This document shows, piece after piece, positions 1 to 10,598 of a DNA stretch of 64,000 nucleotides. Numbering within the stretch: the first letter of the stretch is position 1; each line of letters begins with the position of its first letter. The stretch comes from Epiperipatus broadwayi (lineage: Eukaryota > Onychophora > Udeonychophora > Euonychophora > Peripatidae): assembly GCA_028023455.1 (NCBI GenBank), contig JAQFVV010006631.1, positions 126,001 through 190,000 of the forward strand. Direction: 5' to 3'. The translations under genes were made by a program, and so were the position numbers. Below the pieces are notes generated by a model. The model searched no databases, had not been told where the DNA came from, and saw nothing but the letters and a program-made list of their open reading frames with translations.

Positions 1-1782
1 TGCTATAGGGTTAATATTTTTGAAAAACCTTTGATCATAATATATTTCAAAAAGAGAAGACATGAAATGTTTAAAAATATCAATAATGTAGTGTAGTTTT
101 ATATTTCATATAAAACATTCAAGCAGGCTTACATTTGTGATTGAAATAAATAATTTTGATCTTTATCTAATAACTTAATATTGGAAATCATATATCATCC
201 CAAATAACAGTATTTACCAGTTGTAATTTATTTGTGAATTTTCACTGACATTTTGGGTTTGAAGAACTGCAAATATCATTGCAATACAATGTTCTGCTTG
301 AACCGTTTGCTTCCATAAAAGTTAAGGAACTCTATATGGATTATTCATCAAAGATTGTTCCACATAGCTGATAATATACAATAAATATAATTACTTTTTC
401 TACATTTAACTGTATATTCTATAGATAAAAATGAGATATGTTTATAGAATATTGACCACAGTACTGGTAAGAAATATCTAATTGTATTTGTAATATCCCT
501 TTTGGTTTTATTATATAGTACATGATGCAAGTGGCAGAGCTTCCGAGCCTGGTCCCAAGATCTGCCATCATTTGCAGTTTTGGTGTTGGTCCTCATATAA
601 ACCCCCAAGCAATAAAATCATAGACTTTTTTCTTTATAATCCTCTAAACATATAAATCTTTTTTCCTTTTTCCTAAGGCATATTGATTATTTAATTTAAG
701 CTTTTATTAATTAATTGAAATTAGAAGTGATTTTCTATAAATAAAATTTTATGGAACGAAAATGAATTGTGCGAAATTTTTAAATTCACAAAATAATATT
801 AATAATTATATAAATAAATAAAGTTTTTTTAAAAAATCCATTATTTCAATGAGATTTTTTGTAGAATTAAATTAATTATTTACTGAAATATTATTCTAAT
901 GTCAATAAATAATAAAGTGCGAAGTAAAAAAAATTATTAACCATAAAAACTATGTAAGTGTACATAAGCTAGAGTAAAATTTATTAAATACTAAACAAAC
1001 TAAAAATGTCATTTGTGTTTATTTTTAATATCCCACAGAATGTTAAATTTGAAGCATAATAAATAGTAAATAGAAAAATGGTTTGTATTTAACTATCTGT
1101 CTGTTCTATATGTGAAAATGAATTTTTAAGTATTTGATTAGATATATTTATAATCTCAGCATTATGTCTAGCCATAAAGATAAAAAAAAAAAAAAACTAT
1201 TTCATATTTTCTCAGATTTATTGCTTTCTATAAAAATCAATAACGCTATCAAAATATAATAGTTTATATTACCGGTATTCACAAAATAAAAGTGACTGAA
1301 TATTTACTTTTTAACAACCTTTACTGTTGCAAAATATATAAATGAATTTATTTTTATTAAGAAAGAAAATAATGTAAACAGTACATATGTGTGTACAACC
1401 TCATAAACGCCCACATATCAGTAATTATTTGCACTGATAGAGACTACTTCATTATTTAATTATTTTTCTAAAATAATAGTGATGTAGCAATTTTATCTCA
1501 TGAAAATGAATTTACGAATTTTAAATCATTTGAAAAGTAATATGTATATATTACTAATTGTTTGTGTACACAATATATTGGATCCTTATTTGCATATGCA
1601 ACTGACTAATATTTTTTCAAGGTTAGAATAATATAATCTTATATACTAAAATTAATTTTTAAATAATGTTTATTGGAGTCTTTATGCAACCATATGAATT
1701 AGATTCTAATAAAGCAATATCTCTCTTGACAATTTTTTTTTTGTCCAAAACTCGTCAATGTACAATTTCAACACCATGTTCA
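1..1782. other. AT-rich intergenic DNA, no gene recognised
   Basis: Stop codons are frequent in all frames and no conserved motif was found. A slightly GC-richer patch at about 520-605 gives a short minus-strand reading frame of no recognised family. I see nothing else that can be supported. Confidence 0.6.
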
Positions 1783-1856
1783 GAAAAAGAGAGAGAAGAG
1801 AGAAAAAAGAATAGAGAGGAGAGAGAGAGAGAGAAAGAAAGAGAGAGAGAGAAAAA
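1783..1856 (+). repeat. Purine (GA/AAG) low-complexity tract
   Basis: An almost pure A/G run built from imperfect GA and GAA units. The charged reading frames through it (Glu/Arg/Lys on one strand, Ser/Leu/Phe on the other) are low-complexity artefacts. Confidence 0.9.
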
Positions 1857-2207
1857 AGAAAAGTCTAGAAATTTTAACACAGAATTCAGGAAACGAGTGT
1901 TGAATTGCGACTTCAAATTTATTAAATGAAATACTGACAGGCCTTTTCTTTGTGGAATCAAAAATTGCAGTCTTAGAATTAAATGTTTATACTTCCAAAT
2001 ACCGCTTTTGTTTCCGCAATTTCTTAAAAGACTCTAGCAGAGGCTAAAACAACTGCCGTAGTTCCATTAAAGAATCCCTGCTAAGGCTATCAGTCTAAAA
2101 ACTAAGGCAGATGAAGTTTCAGCTTATCAAAACAAAAATCGAGAATCTTAATTGAAAATTTTCAGTATAACTTGGCAAAAAGAGCAAATGCCAAATGTTT
2201 TCATTGA

Positions 2208-2300
2208 TGTGACAGGCCGATATCTGCATATATTAATTGTGCACATCGATATAAAGTGTGTAGAAATTGTAATCATGTCATTCATATAATAGCTGCATGT
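2208..2300 (+). pseudogene. Relic of retroelement gag zinc knuckle
   Basis: One open frame of 31 codons runs from Cys (2208) to Cys (2300) and ends in a full CX2CX4HX4C zinc knuckle, preceded by a half-decayed second one. Tandem knuckles of this type are found in the nucleocapsid part of Gag in LTR retroelements. The glycine usually preceding the histidine is Ile here. Around it (about 1990-2900) base composition is slightly richer in G+C and stops interrupt every frame, so this is a dead fragment. No reverse transcriptase or LTR was recognised nearby. A chance match cannot be excluded. Confidence 0.45.
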
Positions 2301-4231
2301 TTAAAAAAACAAAAAAAAAAAACAAAAAAAAAATTATTCCAAAAGGAATAAAAGAGTCCATTCTAAAAAAACCAGCAAAGATAAAGTAAAATCAAACAAA
2401 GTCAAGATGTGTAAATAATGTGAAAGACACTGATTTAGCCCTCAAAGCCCGACTTATAATAAGTAGGCTCTGTAACTCAGGGCAGATCAGTCAGTTTTCA
2501 GGTCTAATCACAATGGTCATGAAAGGATAAAAAGTTGCTGAAATGTGAAGGTAGGCGACCACTAAATGGAGTTTGCAACAATCATGAATAAAAATATTTG
2601 CATATAGTGTTTGACCACATTATTGGCGAACTGCACCATCATAGGCAGAAACAAATTAAAGCCAGACTATGAATACCATGCAACAATGCAAGCTTCATCA
2701 CAACAACATCCAGATCTCACAAAGAAGCCAGATCTGATGATAAAATTAAATCCAAGAATCAGGTAGCCAAACTTAAAGATGAAGGAAGGAGATGACTTAG
2801 ACATCTATCAAATGACCTTAAAAAATGTATATTTCATAAATAAAGTTGTTAGGCAGAGAAACCGTAAACTCATCCTAGCACATTTGCTTTATTGTAATAT
2901 TATCAAGATAGAAATCAAGTTATAATATAACTGAGAAATGAAATAACAATAAAAGGAAATACATAACCAGTGACATAAATAATCTAATTGCAAAACTAAG
3001 TCAGTGAAACCGACTGCATTTAGAAAGGATGGGCATATCACTATATAATGAAATCCATTTGAGTGAGAAAACAGATAACGGGATTCAGGTGTTCAGACAA
3101 CATAAGACTGTCAGACATTGACCACAATAATCAAATGTTGTATAAGGTAGTGAGATAAGCTCAAGTCTGGATAGGAATCTCTGCTAATTACCATCATCAC
3201 TTCTTCTGCAAATGAAGTAAGCCACCTAAGTGTTAGGGTTTAAAAAGATGTCATATTTCTTTTCAAATATTAATTAGACCTATAACAAAAAGTCATTGAA
3301 TAGTTTGTAATTTTAAATGAGGCTAACACATGTATCTAAAAAGTTTGTGTATATATATATGTGTGTTTATTTACAGAAGTGTATGTTATTGTTTAGTGGT
3401 CAATAATATGACTCCCGCCATAGGATAAACTCAAAATAAAATTTAACGCTTTCAATTTTATAAACAAAGTAAGTAAACAGATAGTTCAAACACTAAAAAT
3501 TGTATTATATAGATATTAAAACGCACAACAGTATAATCACTATAAAAGAATAAATATAGATTACTGTATCAGATAATGTAAAAATTATTGATAAAGTTTA
3601 GGAAAATAATTCTAAACATACAGTTTGCTTCGTTTATTTTTGCTTTTATTTGAAAATAAAAATCACTATTTGTAAACAAATATAAAATGTGTAACGTGGG
3701 TAAAATCGAAATATGTTTTATATTGATTAATAATATGTCAATCAGGGTTCTGATATTGCATAATAAATTTTAATAGCTTTGAGTGATTAAAATTTTAAAT
3801 TGTATTTTGCTATAAATTTTTAAAATAGTTTATTTACTTTTATTTATGAGTAGAAACTTGTTAGCAGATGGCAATATTTCTCCTACATTTAAAATCATTT
3901 CTAAAACAAATTATTTGAATAAGTTTTTTTTCTTTTTTTAAATCCAAAATATTTTTAAATATACTAAATGCGAAGATAACTGAATATAAATCATTAAATT
4001 ATTCATCTTCCACATAATAATATTTTAAATAAGACGAAGTCATGTAATGTTACATATCAAAAAATAAAATAAAACAAAGCAATAATTCATTTTCAGGACA
4101 ATTAATTTAAAAGCTGGTATTATTAGAATATTTACTCATATTTGACTTTGTGAAATAAGGTAAATTTACTCATATCTTCCAGATTGTTACCGCCTAGAAT
4201 AAAATTTTAGAATATCTCTCAACATTACTTC
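2301..4231. other. AT-rich intergenic DNA
   Basis: About 2300-3250 may be further decayed retroelement sequence but no domain can be read. The remainder to 4231 is plain AT-rich sequence with a short TA run near 3350. No gene seen. Confidence 0.5.
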
Positions 4232-4251
4232 ATTTATTTTATTATAAATAT
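4232..4251 (+). repeat. Left target-site duplication of the family 1 element
   Basis: These 20 bases recur at 11341-11360 with two differences, exactly outside the ends of the family 1 inverted repeat. They are read as the target-site duplication left by insertion of the host element, before Penelope and Merlin entered it. Confidence 0.7.
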
Positions 4252-4297
4252 GGGAGATTTGAACTCAGATTTTCAAGCACCCTTCGACAATCCACAC

Positions 4298-4309
4298 TAT
4301 CTCATACAT
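4298..4309 (+). repeat. Target-site duplication, left of Penelope-like element
   Basis: The 12 bases tatctcatacat end at 4309 and recur exactly at 8154-8165. Both lie in family 1 sequence that becomes continuous once the intervening DNA is removed. Confidence 0.8.
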
Positions 4310-4362
4310 TTAAAATCCGAAATAATGTTTCTTCTTTTCTTTAAAAAATATAGTCCTTAAAA

Positions 4363-4567
4363 ATCAATATTATCCAATATAAATTCACCAACCAATTTCT
4401 TTAAAAAACTTGTTCTTTATTTAACTATATAAAAATTTATATTCAATAAGCAACGTTTCGACTATTTCTATCCTTATAGTCTTTTTCAAGCCACTAAGAA
4501 AAAATACAAATAATATTATCAATATAAATAAATAAATAAATATACAAATAAAACTAAAATAAAAAAA
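4363..4567 (-). repeat. Left Penelope terminal repeat (inverted)
   Basis: Reverse complement of 7948-8153 with few differences. It includes a hammerhead-like hairpin on the minus strand: stem gactat 4460-4465 with atagtc 4476-4481, followed on the minus strand by GAAA (4456-4459). Confidence 0.85.
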
Positions 4568-4718
4568 AAGTTTGTATATATATATATGAAAAAACAAATA
4601 CAAGTTAATCACGTAACCTGCTATCACTTGTTATTTATGTCCAAAAGAGGGGTATACCAAAAACCAAGATTTGTTTTAATAAACGAAAAAGAGTCAAATA
4701 TCACCCTTCATTTGCTCA

Positions 4719-4764
4719 CCCCAGATCAGCTGATTTCAAGCTGGTTTGCTATCCTCAGTGGGGG
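4719..4764 (-). ncRNA. Hammerhead ribozyme, family 2 copy A
   Basis: Read on the minus strand: stem I strand ending CCCCA, box CUGAGGA (4752-4758), short stem II AGC/GCU with an AAACCA loop, box GAAA, minimal self-complementary stem III UCAGCUGA, cleavage-site UC, then UGGGG closing stem I with five pairs. Every invariant core position (CUGANGA, GAAA, NUH) is present. Stem III is very short, typical of retroelement type I hammerheads. Self-cleavage is predicted, not shown. Confidence 0.82.
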
Positions 4765-5279
4765 ATAGAGTATAGAAACTAGATCTAAACACTGACTCTC
4801 AAGTGTTTATGCAAAACGTTTCTATCAGATTGCAAGCGTGAATTTTTCAGACCGGAAAAGTCTTCAAACCCAGCCTAGCAAACCAGCTTGAAATCAGCTG
4901 ATCTGGGAGTGAGCAAATGAAAGAGGTAGTTAATTTCTGACTCTTTTTTCGTTTATGTAAAACAAATCTTACACTTGTTCGGCGGTTTTGGTATAGCGCC
5001 ATCTTTTGGACATAAATAACAAGTGATAGCAGGTTACGTGATTAACTTGTATTTGTTTTTTCATAAATGTACCTTTAGAGTTTTCTTGCAATGATATATA
5101 TTGCAGAGACTTTGATTATATGGTGATTCTGAACTGAGATCAGACCCATATAAATATCTAGCTTGCTAGGCTGGGTTTGAAGACTTTACCGGTCTGAAAA
5201 ATTCACGCTTGCAATCTGATAGAAACGTTTTGCATAAACACTTGAGAGTCAGTGTTTAGATCTAGTTTCTATACTCTAT

Positions 5280-5326
5280 CCCCCACTGAGGATAGCAAAC
5301 CAGCTTGAAATCAGCTGATCTGGGGG
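5280..5326 (+). ncRNA. Hammerhead ribozyme, family 2 copy B
   Basis: Stem I strand CCCCCA (5280-5285), CUGAGGA (5286-5292), stem II AGC/GCU (5294-5296 with 5303-5305), GAAA (5307-5310), stem III UCAGCUGA (5311-5318), UC (5319-5320), then UGGGGG (5321-5326), which pairs perfectly with the first strand. All core residues of the hammerhead consensus are intact. Predicted cleavage is after C5320. Compare 48962-49008, where both strands of stem I have changed but still pair. Confidence 0.85.
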
Positions 5327-5479
5327 TGAGCAAATGAAAGAGGTAGTTAATTTCTGACTCTTTTTTCGTTTATGTAAAACAAATCTTACACTTGTTCGGT
5401 GGTTTTGGTATAGCACCATCTTTTGGACATATATATATATGTAAGATTTTTTAATGATAAAATAATTTTTAAATGGGAA

Positions 5480-7749
5480 ATGAAAATATTATGTAAATTT
5501 ATAAAAATATTATATATTAAGAAAGAATGTTATTTAAAGAGGATTAAGGTATTATATATTGGTTTGACTAAATTAATTACATTTAGGGAGGAATTTTTAC
5601 TATATCAGATTTTTTATAATAAAATGGAAATTTTTAGGAAAAAAGTAATTGAAAGACATAATAAAAAACTTAATTTGTTGTTGAATAAAAATTTTAGGGA
5701 AAATATAGATAATACTTCAAATAAAATAAAAAGTTGTTCAAGTAGTAATAATTTAAAAGAGAATTTTATAATAAATTTAACAAATATTGTTTTTAATAAA
5801 GATGAAATTAATATTTTAAATAAAGGACTTAAATATGTTCCAAATAGACAAGTTAATATTTGTAAACAAATTATTGATATTAAAGCGAAAAAAGATATAA
5901 TTATTGATAAATTTAATAATGATGAAATAGGTATAGGAATTAATAAAGACCTTTTGTTTAATGAAATTAAATATGAATTTAAAAAATTGGAATATGATGT
6001 GATAAATAATAATACATATAAATTTGTTAATAAAAGAGAATTAAAAATAATTAACAATATTAGATTGAAATATAAAGATTTGGTTTTTTTAAAAGGAGAT
6101 AAATCTACTAGTATGGTAATAATAGAGAAAACTGAATATAATAATAAAATGAATTATTTATTAAAAGAAAGTTATTTTAAGATAATAAAAAAAGATAAAA
6201 GTATGCAGATAAATATAAAGATTAATAAGATTATTACTGAAATGGAAAATAAAGGATATATTAAAAAAATAGAAATGTTTATGCTTAAAAGGATGGACAT
6301 TAGATGTGCAACAATTACAGGAATACCGAAGGTATATAAAGACGGGATACCTTTAAGACCGATTATTAGTTGTAGGGATACTTGTTATGAAAATATTTCA
6401 AAATGGATATTTAATAATATTTTTAAAAAATATAATAAAGAAAATAAAAAGAATAAGGTATGTAATTCAATGGATTTTATAGAAAAATTAAATGAATTTT
6501 TAAAATTTGTTAAGTTTAAAAATATTTATTTTATTAAATTAGATATTATTAATAAGTATAATAATATTGATCCAGATATAGCTATAAATAATGTTTTGGA
6601 ATTATACATTAGTGATAAAAATAAAAAATTAAAAATTGATACTTGTTTGGTATATGATATTTTATCGATTTGTTGTAAAAATTTGATTTTTAAATTTAAA
6701 GATAAGTTTTATGAGCAGATAAATGGATTAAGTATGGGAAGTAGTTTAAGTGGTTTTTTGGCGGATGTATACATGAATAATTTTGAAAAATTTTTTATAG
6801 ATTTAAATTTTAGTCCGTGTTTTTTTGTTAGATATGTAGATAACTATTTCATGGTTTTTAAAGGAAACAAAAGAAAAGCTAAAAGTTTTTTAAAATACAT
6901 TAATAATATTGAGGAAAATATAAAATTTACTATGGAAGAAGAATTAGATAATAAAATTGAATACATGGATGTAAAAATTGAAAAGATTATTAGGAATAAT
7001 AGAATTAATATTAATACTTCGGTTTTTAGAAAAAAAAACATTTCATGGTCTAATTGTAAATTGGTATTCACATATTGATAAGAATTGTAAAATTAATACT
7101 ATAAAAAATAGAATTAGGAGAGCAATGTTAATATGTTCTAATGAGTTATTATTTAACAAGGAAATAGTTTTAATAAAAAAGGAATGTTATTTGAATGAAT
7201 ATCCTAGAAAAATTATTGAAAAATTTTTTTCGAGATATAATTTAAATTTAATTAAAAGGAAAATTGAAGGAAAAATAAAATTAAAAATAAGGATAAAAAA
7301 TTAGATAAGGTATACATAGGTTTTAAAGTATCACAAAATATTTTTGTTAGAATTAAAAATATTTGTAAAAAAATAAATAAAAAATTTAATATTAAATTAT
7401 TTCCTGTATATAAGAAAAAGAAAGATTTAAAAAGATGATTAATTATTATGATAAGTTAAACATGCTTGAGGCAATGAAAGGAGTATATATTATTAAATGT
7501 TTAGATTGTTGGAAGGAGGGTAAAAATATTTCTTATATTGGAAATACTAAGAATAAATTAGAAACAAGGTTAAAACAACATTTATCTGATAAAAAATCTG
7601 CAATTTATTTTCATAGGTGTAAATTTGGTCATACTGATTACAAAATTGAACTTTTGGAAACTGTAAATAATTATAAAGAAAGGTTTTTAAAAGAAAATTT
7701 CTACATTAAAGAATTCAAATCATATATGAATAGAAAACTGATAAATTAA
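5480..7749 (+). pseudogene. Penelope-like reverse transcriptase with GIY-YIG endonuclease, frame-disrupted
   Basis: Would make cDNA by target-primed reverse transcription and nick the target. The first frame is open to 7078; its first ATG is at 5480, with another at 5624. Counting residues from 5423, RT landmarks are KGDKST (224-229), RPIIS (312-316), catalytic Asp374 in a KLDI context, GLSMGSSLS (435-443), and YVDN (471-474) where YVDD is expected. Loss of the second Asp (aac at 6842-6844) should kill polymerisation. Homology continues in a second frame from about 7040 to 7304, after a poly-A stretch near 7030. A third frame (7435-7749) encodes the endonuclease: GVY (16-18), YIG (34-36), TRLKQH with Arg45, the Glu87 region, and Cys/His residues of the linked zinc site. 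The order RT then GIY-YIG identifies Penelope-like elements. Codon use is extremely AT-rich, like the surroundings. Confidence 0.85.
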
Positions 7750-7947
7750 GATAACAATTAATGACTAGTTTGAGGAATTTTATCCATTTAAATAATTTAA
7801 TTGTTAGTTTTAAATAAAAAAGGGTTTTTATTTTTTTGAGATTATTTTTTTGTTGGATTTTTTATTTTTTGGGGAAGGTAATTTTTATATATATTTTTTA
7901 TTCTATTTTATTTTTTTATTCTATTTTGTTTATATTTGCAATTTTAA

Positions 7948-8153
7948 TTTTTTATTTTAGTTTTATTTGTATATTTATTTTATTTATTTATATTGATAAT
8001 ATTATTTGTATTTTTTCTTAGTGGCTTGAAAAAGACTATAAGGATAGAAATAGTCGAAACGTTGCTTATTGAATATAAATTTTTTATATAGTTAAATAAA
8101 GAACAAGTTTTTTAAAGAAATTGGTTGGTGAATTTATATTGGATAATATTGAT
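7948..8153 (+). repeat. Right Penelope terminal repeat with hammerhead-like hairpin
   Basis: Inverted partner of 4363-4567. On the plus strand a UUGAAAA box (8026-8032) precedes a 6-bp stem gactat/atagtc (8034-8039, 8050-8055) and GAAAC (8056-8060). The layout matches the conserved terminal hammerhead of Penelope-like elements, but CUGANGA is replaced by UUGAAAA (C3 to U, G8 to A), so activity is doubtful. An AT-rich 3' untranslated stretch (7755-7947) lies between the coding region and this repeat. Confidence 0.7.
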
Positions 8154-8191
8154 TATCTCATACATCTGATACATATGACCCCATACATGCA

Positions 8192-8199
8192 GAAAAGAT
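8192..8199 (+). repeat. Merlin target-site duplication, left copy
   Basis: gaaaagat abuts the left inverted repeat and recurs at 10801-10808 directly after the right one. Eight or nine bases is the known target duplication size for Merlin. Removing the element restores family 1 sequence that matches 39010-39030. Confidence 0.9.
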
Positions 8200-8486
8200 G
8201 GTACCTACGGATAATTTGCCTGATGACGTATTTGACCCACCGGTTTCCCTTCCGGTAGGCATCGACGATCTTTGTATGACAACGTTGTCATGGCAACGAA
8301 GTAACTGGCGTGATTAATCCATCAGAGAGTCAATTTTTTTTTTTTTTTTTAACCGCGAGATTTAAAATTCGGAGAGAGATTTGGGAAATTTTTTGATTTT
8401 TCTGTCTATTGTGATTTTGCTATCCACTTGATCACAGTGATTTTTTTCAGCTCTTCCATTGCGTTTTTGATATTTTACTTTGTGAT

Positions 8487-9371
8487 ATGGCTGAAGCTCC
8501 AAGAACCTTGTTTAGTTTACCGAGTACGGAGGAAGAAGCGATCATCTTCTTACAAGACCGCGGTCTTCTCCCCAAAAGGAAATTATGTCAAAATGGGCAT
8601 GAAATGAAAAAGTATATTCACAATTCCAAGAAACAATGGCGATGTAACTTGAAGGATTGCCTGTCAGAAATTGCAATTAGAAAAGGCACGTGGTTTGTTG
8701 GCTCCAAAATGACTTTCGTGACTGCTATACGTTTCATCTATAGTTTGTCCAAAGAATTAACATCGATAACATTTTGTGCGGAGGAATTGAATATTTCGGA
8801 CAAAACTGTTATCGATTGGAACAACTACCTCCGGGAAGTTTGTACCTGGAGATTGTTAAGAAATGAAAGGTGGAAAATCGGAGGTCCCAACACAATCGTT
8901 GAGATGGATGAAAGCCTCTTCACAAAACGGAAGAACAATGCCAGAAGAGTCCTACCACAGCAATGGCTATTTGGTGGCGTGTGCAGAGAGACTGAGGAAT
9001 GCTTTATTGTAGCCATTCGAGATAGAAGTGCGTCTACTCTCATGCAAGAAATTTTGCAAAATGTACACGAAGGCTCGACTATCTACAGCGATTGCTGGAA
9101 GGGATACAAGAGTGAAGAGTTAGCTGAGGCTGGATACAAACACCATCATGTTAATCACACATACAACTTCGTAGACCCCACAACTGGCGTACATACACAG
9201 AATGTTGAAAGGTTGTGGGGTTTGGTCAAATGGCGTAATAAAAAACACAGAGGGACAGCACGTCAGCACCTGGACTCATATTTGAGCGAGTTTATGTGGA
9301 GGCAGTCATACAAAGCTGATCCTTTCGCTGCAATTTTAGAACATATATCCCAATTCAGTCCTCCACAGTGA
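8487..9371 (+). CDS. Merlin transposase (IS1595/ISXO2-like DDE, 294 aa)
   Basis: Cuts and rejoins the element's inverted repeats in the nucleus. The N-terminus has a zinc-ribbon-like set (Cys34, His38, Cys53, Cys58), then a helix-turn-helix-like segment (about 92-119). The catalytic core carries all three acidic residues of the DDE triad: Asp141 in VEMDES, Asp202 in IYSDCW and Glu241 in QNVERLW, the last within the histidine-rich H-N-VERLW context typical of ISXO2-type enzymes. The ATG at 8487 is the first in frame and follows a 5' leader of 287 bp inside the element. There is no stop, frameshift or intron signal, and the length fits the family. It is the only gene of the element. Ordinary codon use contrasts with the AT-saturated Penelope frame next door, consistent with later entry. 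Activity is unproven. Confidence 0.93.
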   Translation: MAEAPRTLFSLPSTEEEAIIFLQDRGLLPKRKLCQNGHEMKKYIHNSKKQWRCNLKDCLSEIAIRKGTWFVGSKMTFVTAIRFIYSLSKELTSITFCAEELNISDKTVIDWNNYLREVCTWRLLRNERWKIGGPNTIVEMDESLFTKRKNNARRVLPQQWLFGGVCRETEECFIVAIRDRSASTLMQEILQNVHEGSTIYSDCWKGYKSEELAEAGYKHHHVNHTYNFVDPTTGVHTQNVERLWGLVKWRNKKHRGTARQHLDSYLSEFMWRQSYKADPFAAILEHISQFSPPQ

Positions 9372-9817
9372 ACGCTATTTGTAAGTTATTTTAATTTTTT
9401 TTATAATAATTATAATTTTAGATTTAATTATATTATTGAATATAGACAATAAGTAATCCAAATGCATGTAAAAGTAACGTCACCATTAATGCCATATTCG
9501 CATTAAATCTTTATTTTAAATGTACAAACAATTTTTGTTAATATTTCTTCAATTATCAAACTTCCACTTAATTATGTTTCATTTGTAAATAATTTTCAAT
9601 AATGTTTTTAATAAAATTACCAATATACAGTCCGTTTTTAAAATTACCAAATGCTTGTAGAAAGTACAGCCTCTTATACCACATTTTATACAAGATGGCC
9701 ATTAATGTTAGATTCGCATTAACTTTTTTTTTTTTAAATTTACAAAAAAAATTTTTTTTTATATTTCTTCAATTATCAAACTTCCACTTAATTACATTTA
9801 ATTTGTAAATAATTTTT

Positions 9818-10390
9818 GTATTTTTGGGTTAATATTTCTACAAATATCAAATTATTTTTCGTAAATTCATTGGCTATAAAAGTACGCTTTTAAAATTAGC
9901 CAATGTGATCGCCATTAATGGCACATTTTCAATAATTTTTTGTTTTTATATTTTGTATTGACCTTATTTTGTATTTCATGCAGGTAAATTTTCACTAATT
10001 TGTTGGGTTTTTTTTTGTATTTTTGGGTTAATATTTCTACAAATATCAAATTATTTTTCGTAAATTCATTGGCTATAAAAGTACGCTTTTAAAATTAGCC
10101 AATGTGATCGCCATTAATGGCACATTTTCAATAATTTTTTGTTTTTATATTTTGTATTGACTTTATTTTGTATTTCATGCAGGTAAATTTTCACTAATTT
10201 GTTGGGTTTTTTTTTGTATTTTTGGGTTAATATTTCTACAAATATCAAATTATTTTTCGTAAATTCATTGGCTATACAGTACGCTTTTAAAATTAGCCAA
10301 TGTGATCGCCATTAATGGCACATTTTCAATAATTTTTTGTTTTTATATTTTGTATTGACCTTATTTTGTATTTCATGCACGTAAATTTTT
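9818..10390 (+). repeat. 199-bp tandem repeat in Merlin 3' region, about 2.9 copies
   Basis: Copies begin at 9818, 10017 and 10216, an exact period of 199, and are nearly identical. Each unit contains a hairpin with arms cattggcta/tagccaatg. More diverged related units precede them at about 9440-9810. Confidence 0.93.
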
Positions 10391-10598
10391 AAGATTTTTG
10401 AATAGTTTTCATGCATGTACATTTTAAATAAATTTTGTTTTGACCTTATTAAATTTTCACTAATTTTTTTTTTTTTTGTATTTTTTTTCAGGACCAAGAA
10501 ACATGCTGGTGTTCAGTCGGTGTGTATCACGTGACATTCCTTTTGTTTTACGTTAAAATTTTTATATTTTTGCCATTTTACTTTGTATTTTATCACAT

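Larger units (their letters stand above)
4586..5430. mobile_element. Family 2 hammerhead repeat, inverted plus tandem arrangement
   Basis: Three overlapping pieces of one monomer. A minus-oriented piece spans about 4586-4882. It joins a plus-oriented piece that runs on for about 1.3 monomers; the segment at 4911 recurs at 5328, giving a period of 417 bp. Complete hammerhead motifs occur in the minus piece (4719-4764) and at the right (5280-5326). The copy at the inverted junction (about 4870-4910) has lost its CUGANGA box. Short TA runs flank both ends, so the target duplication cannot be defined exactly. The related copy at about 48866-49350 has a 413-bp period. There is no coding potential. 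A tandem-monomer layout with a type I hammerhead matches what is known of retrozymes; inverted Penelope repeats of another family are the alternative. Confidence 0.75.
4310..8153 (+). mobile_element. Penelope-like retroelement with inverted terminal repeats
   Basis: A 3.84-kb insertion bounded by a perfect 12-bp duplication. Its ends are inverted copies of one about 205-bp terminal repeat (4363-4567 and 7948-8153), with 53 extra bases outside the left copy. Penelope-like elements are known for terminal repeats in direct or inverted orientation and for a reverse transcriptase fused to a GIY-YIG endonuclease; both domains are present in the right order (5480-7749). The element is damaged: the coding region needs at least two frame changes, and the RT box has YVDN for YVDD. 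A family 2 hammerhead repeat (about 4586-5430) sits between the left terminal repeat and the RT, apparently inserted at a (TA)n site. Confidence 0.88.

Noticed and set aside
1666-1961. Charged and Ser/Leu-rich frames on opposite strands
   Set aside because: Both come from the purine tract at 1783-1856.
2728-2745. CTGATGA considered as a hammerhead box
   Set aside because: No GAAA box, stem II or closing stem follows at the right spacing.
4870-4912. Middle family 2 piece considered as a third hammerhead in the Penelope leader
   Set aside because: The CUGAGGA box is lost at the inverted junction; only stem II, GAAA and stem III remain.
5614-6057. 147-codon minus-strand frame inside the Penelope RT
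   Set aside because: Antisense shadow of a very A-rich coding region; hydrophobic composition without domains.
9818-10390. Regular direct repeats considered as a CRISPR-like array
   Set aside because: The 199-bp units are contiguous with no distinct spacers, and lie in a eukaryotic transposon.
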